Shown here: positions 62,708 to 64,000 of the stretch, piece by piece | How positions within the stretch are numbered: position 1 is the stretch's first letter | Layout: the number at the start of each line of letters is the position of its first letter | Assembly (NCBI RefSeq): GCF_000350225.1 | Contig: NW_005178479.1 | Coordinates: 65,515-129,514 of the forward strand | Reading direction: 5' to 3' | Source of the DNA: Chondrus crispus | Lineage: Eukaryota; Rhodophyta; Florideophyceae; Gigartinales; Gigartinaceae | DNA: 64,000 nt | The notes under the pieces: generated by a model | The model's database searches: none | What the model was told of the DNA's origin: nothing | The model's input: only the letters and a program-made list of their open reading frames with translations | Position numbers and translations under genes: made by a program

Positions 62708-64000
62708 TCAATCCTGCTTCTCCGTTACGCCATCTGAGCTCCACCGCGTGTGGTACACACCATGTTGGTCCAAGCGCTTATACAAGTGCGAGCCAAAGAA
62801 GTCCCGCTGCGCCTGCACCATCTGCGCGCTTGGCAAAACCTCTCTCCGGAAGCTATCGTAGTAGCTGAGCGACCCCCCTAGGGCCGGCACGGCGATGCCA
62901 TTCTGCAGTGCCAGCGTGGCCACTCTTCGCCAGCTATCCTGCGCCGCGTTGACCTCCGCGGCAAACTCCTTATCCAACAACAAGTTGGGCAAGTCCGCCT
63001 CGCGGTCGTAGGCGGCCTTAATGCGGTCCAGGAACTTTGCGCGGATGATGCAGCCGCCCTTCCAAATGGCCGAGATGGCGCCCAGGTCTAGGCCCCAGTC
63101 GCCCTCCTGCCCTGCGGCGCGGATGAGGTTCATGCCCTGCGCGTACGAGCAGATTTTTGACGCGTACAGCGCCTTGCGGATGTCATCCACAATCTCCAGC
63201 TGCGTGGCCTTGTCCGCGGCTGTGCGCGGCGACGGGCCCGAGAGCACGGGTGCGGCGAGGCGGCGATCCTCCTTGAGCGCAGACAGGTAGCGGGCCTCCA
63301 GGGCCGCGGCGATGGTTGGGACCGGCACCGCCTTGGCGGCGGCCTCCTGGATCGTCCACATGCCGGTCCCCTTGGACCCCGTCTGATCGAGGATGCGGTC
63401 GACCAAGTACTGGCCGTCGCCGGTGAGGGTGTCCTTCTGACGCAGGATCTGGGCCGTGATCTCGATCAGGAAGCTCTGCAGCTCGGCGGCGTTCCACTCG
63501 TCAAAGACATCAGCTATTTCCGAGACGGACAGGCCCGCGACGTTGCGCAACAGGTCGTACGCCTCGCCGATGAGCTGCATGTCGCCATACTCGATACCGT
63601 TGTGGACCATCTTGACATAGTTGCCCGACCCGCCCGGACCGATATACGTGACGCACGGGTTGCCGTCAACCTGGGCGCTAATATCGGTCATCATATGCTT
63701 GACCATGTCCCAGGCCGGCCTCGGGCCGCCCGGCATGAGGCTGGGCCCATAGCGGGCGCCGTCCTCCCCTCCGGACACGCCCATGCCCATGTACAGAATG
63801 CCGACCTCCTCCATCTCCTTGGCCCTTCTCTCCGTATTGGTATAAAACTCATTCCCGCCATCAATGACGAGATCGCCCTCATCCAAGAGCGCCTTCAGCA
63901 ACTCCAACGTGGCGTCCACGGGCTTTCCCGCCTTGACCAGCAGGATGATCTTCCTCGGGCGTGCGATGGACTGCACGAACTCCTTCATGTCCTCGTAACC
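62708..64000 (-). CDS. 6-phosphogluconate dehydrogenase, decarboxylating (5' end outside window)
   Basis: Catalyses oxidative decarboxylation of 6-phosphogluconate to ribulose 5-phosphate with reduction of NADP+, the third step of the oxidative pentose phosphate pathway, in cytosol or plastid. About 430 C-terminal residues are present, open to the window edge. Seen in order: LLVKAGKPVDAT, DLVIDGGNEFYTNTERR, GMGVSGGEDGARYGPSLMPGG (substrate-binding signature), GSGNYVKMVHNGIEYGDMQLI with the catalytic Lys and Asn, LDQTGSKGTGMWT, SKICSYAQGMNLI, WKGGCIIRAKFL, and the C-terminal FFGSHLYKR. The N-terminal Rossmann part, about 60-70 residues, is missing, so targeting cannot be judged. No introns in this part and no lesions. 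The gene is convergent with the hydrolase gene. Confidence 0.97.
   Translation of the reverse strand, partial: GYEDMKEFVQSIARPRKIILLVKAGKPVDATLELLKALLDEGDLVIDGGNEFYTNTERRAKEMEEVGILYMGMGVSGGEDGARYGPSLMPGGPRPAWDMVKHMMTDISAQVDGNPCVTYIGPGGSGNYVKMVHNGIEYGDMQLIGEAYDLLRNVAGLSVSEIADVFDEWNAAELQSFLIEITAQILRQKDTLTGDGQYLVDRILDQTGSKGTGMWTIQEAAAKAVPVPTIAAALEARYLSALKEDRRLAAPVLSGPSPRTAADKATQLEIVDDIRKALYASKICSYAQGMNLIRAAGQEGDWGLDLGAISAIWKGGCIIRAKFLDRIKAAYDREADLPNLLLDKEFAAEVNAAQDSWRRVATLALQNGIAVPALGGSLSYYDSFRREVLPSAQMVQAQRDFFGSHLYKRLDQHGVYHTRWSSDGVTEKQD

Overview
This is nuclear DNA of a eukaryote. The best evidence is a host gene with short spliceosomal introns (the alpha/beta hydrolase at 60936-62206 has introns of 124, 119 and 128 bp with GT...AG ends), an intronless 6-phosphogluconate dehydrogenase gene at the right edge, and about 60 kb of nested eukaryotic transposons. 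Few short introns, compact gene islands and large chromovirus nests would suit a multicellular red alga such as Chondrus, but that is an inference from gene style, not an identification. Two runs of exactly 100 N (6583-6682 and 43210-43309) are assembly gaps of unknown true length.

Layout. (1) 1-1540: the 5' end of a Ty3/gypsy element (family D) on the minus strand, running off the left edge. (2) 1708-60613: a region bounded by a perfect 27-bp inverted repeat (TA at the edges), proposed here as one old DNA-transposon composite of about 14 kb before later insertions. Its left arm carries a broken pogo/jerky-like DDE transposase. Its right arm carries two PCIF1-like methyltransferase genes (one broken), a truncated zinc-finger copy, and a gene of about 2,120 codons with a Cys-rich N-terminus, an XPG/FEN1-like nuclease-type region and a C-terminal CXC domain. 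(3) 4705-49469: a Ty3/gypsy chromovirus (family A) with 593-bp LTRs and CTCTT target duplications, inserted just upstream of the first methyltransferase gene. Everything between its LTRs is A or was inserted into A.

Inside A are: element B (7420-18935, minus strand, 700-bp LTRs differing at one site seen by eye, GGCAG duplication), which split A's gag zinc knuckle and still has complete pol; element C (19932-35512, plus strand, GCCGA duplication), decayed and itself hit by a solo LTR of family D (30333-31354, CCGGA duplication); and a DIRS-type tyrosine-recombinase retrotransposon (about 41.6-47.3 kb) sitting inside an array of short hairpins in A's 3' untranslated part. By-eye LTR divergence (A about 3.4%, C about 1%, B about 0.1%) agrees with the nesting order.

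Functional logic. In B, gag and pol are joined by a textbook -1 frameshift signal. B and C both carry, between pol and the 3' LTR, an antisense gene of unrecognised family that is clearly homologous between them. In the DNA-transposon part, methyltransferase and nuclease/zinc-finger genes are paired convergently twice, which suggests a two-gene module that was duplicated. The large gene is interrupted by a solo LTR that fell inside its first zinc finger and by a single in-frame TAG.

(4) 60614-64000: host sequence, with the hydrolase gene on plus and 6-phosphogluconate dehydrogenase on minus, the latter truncated by the window edge.
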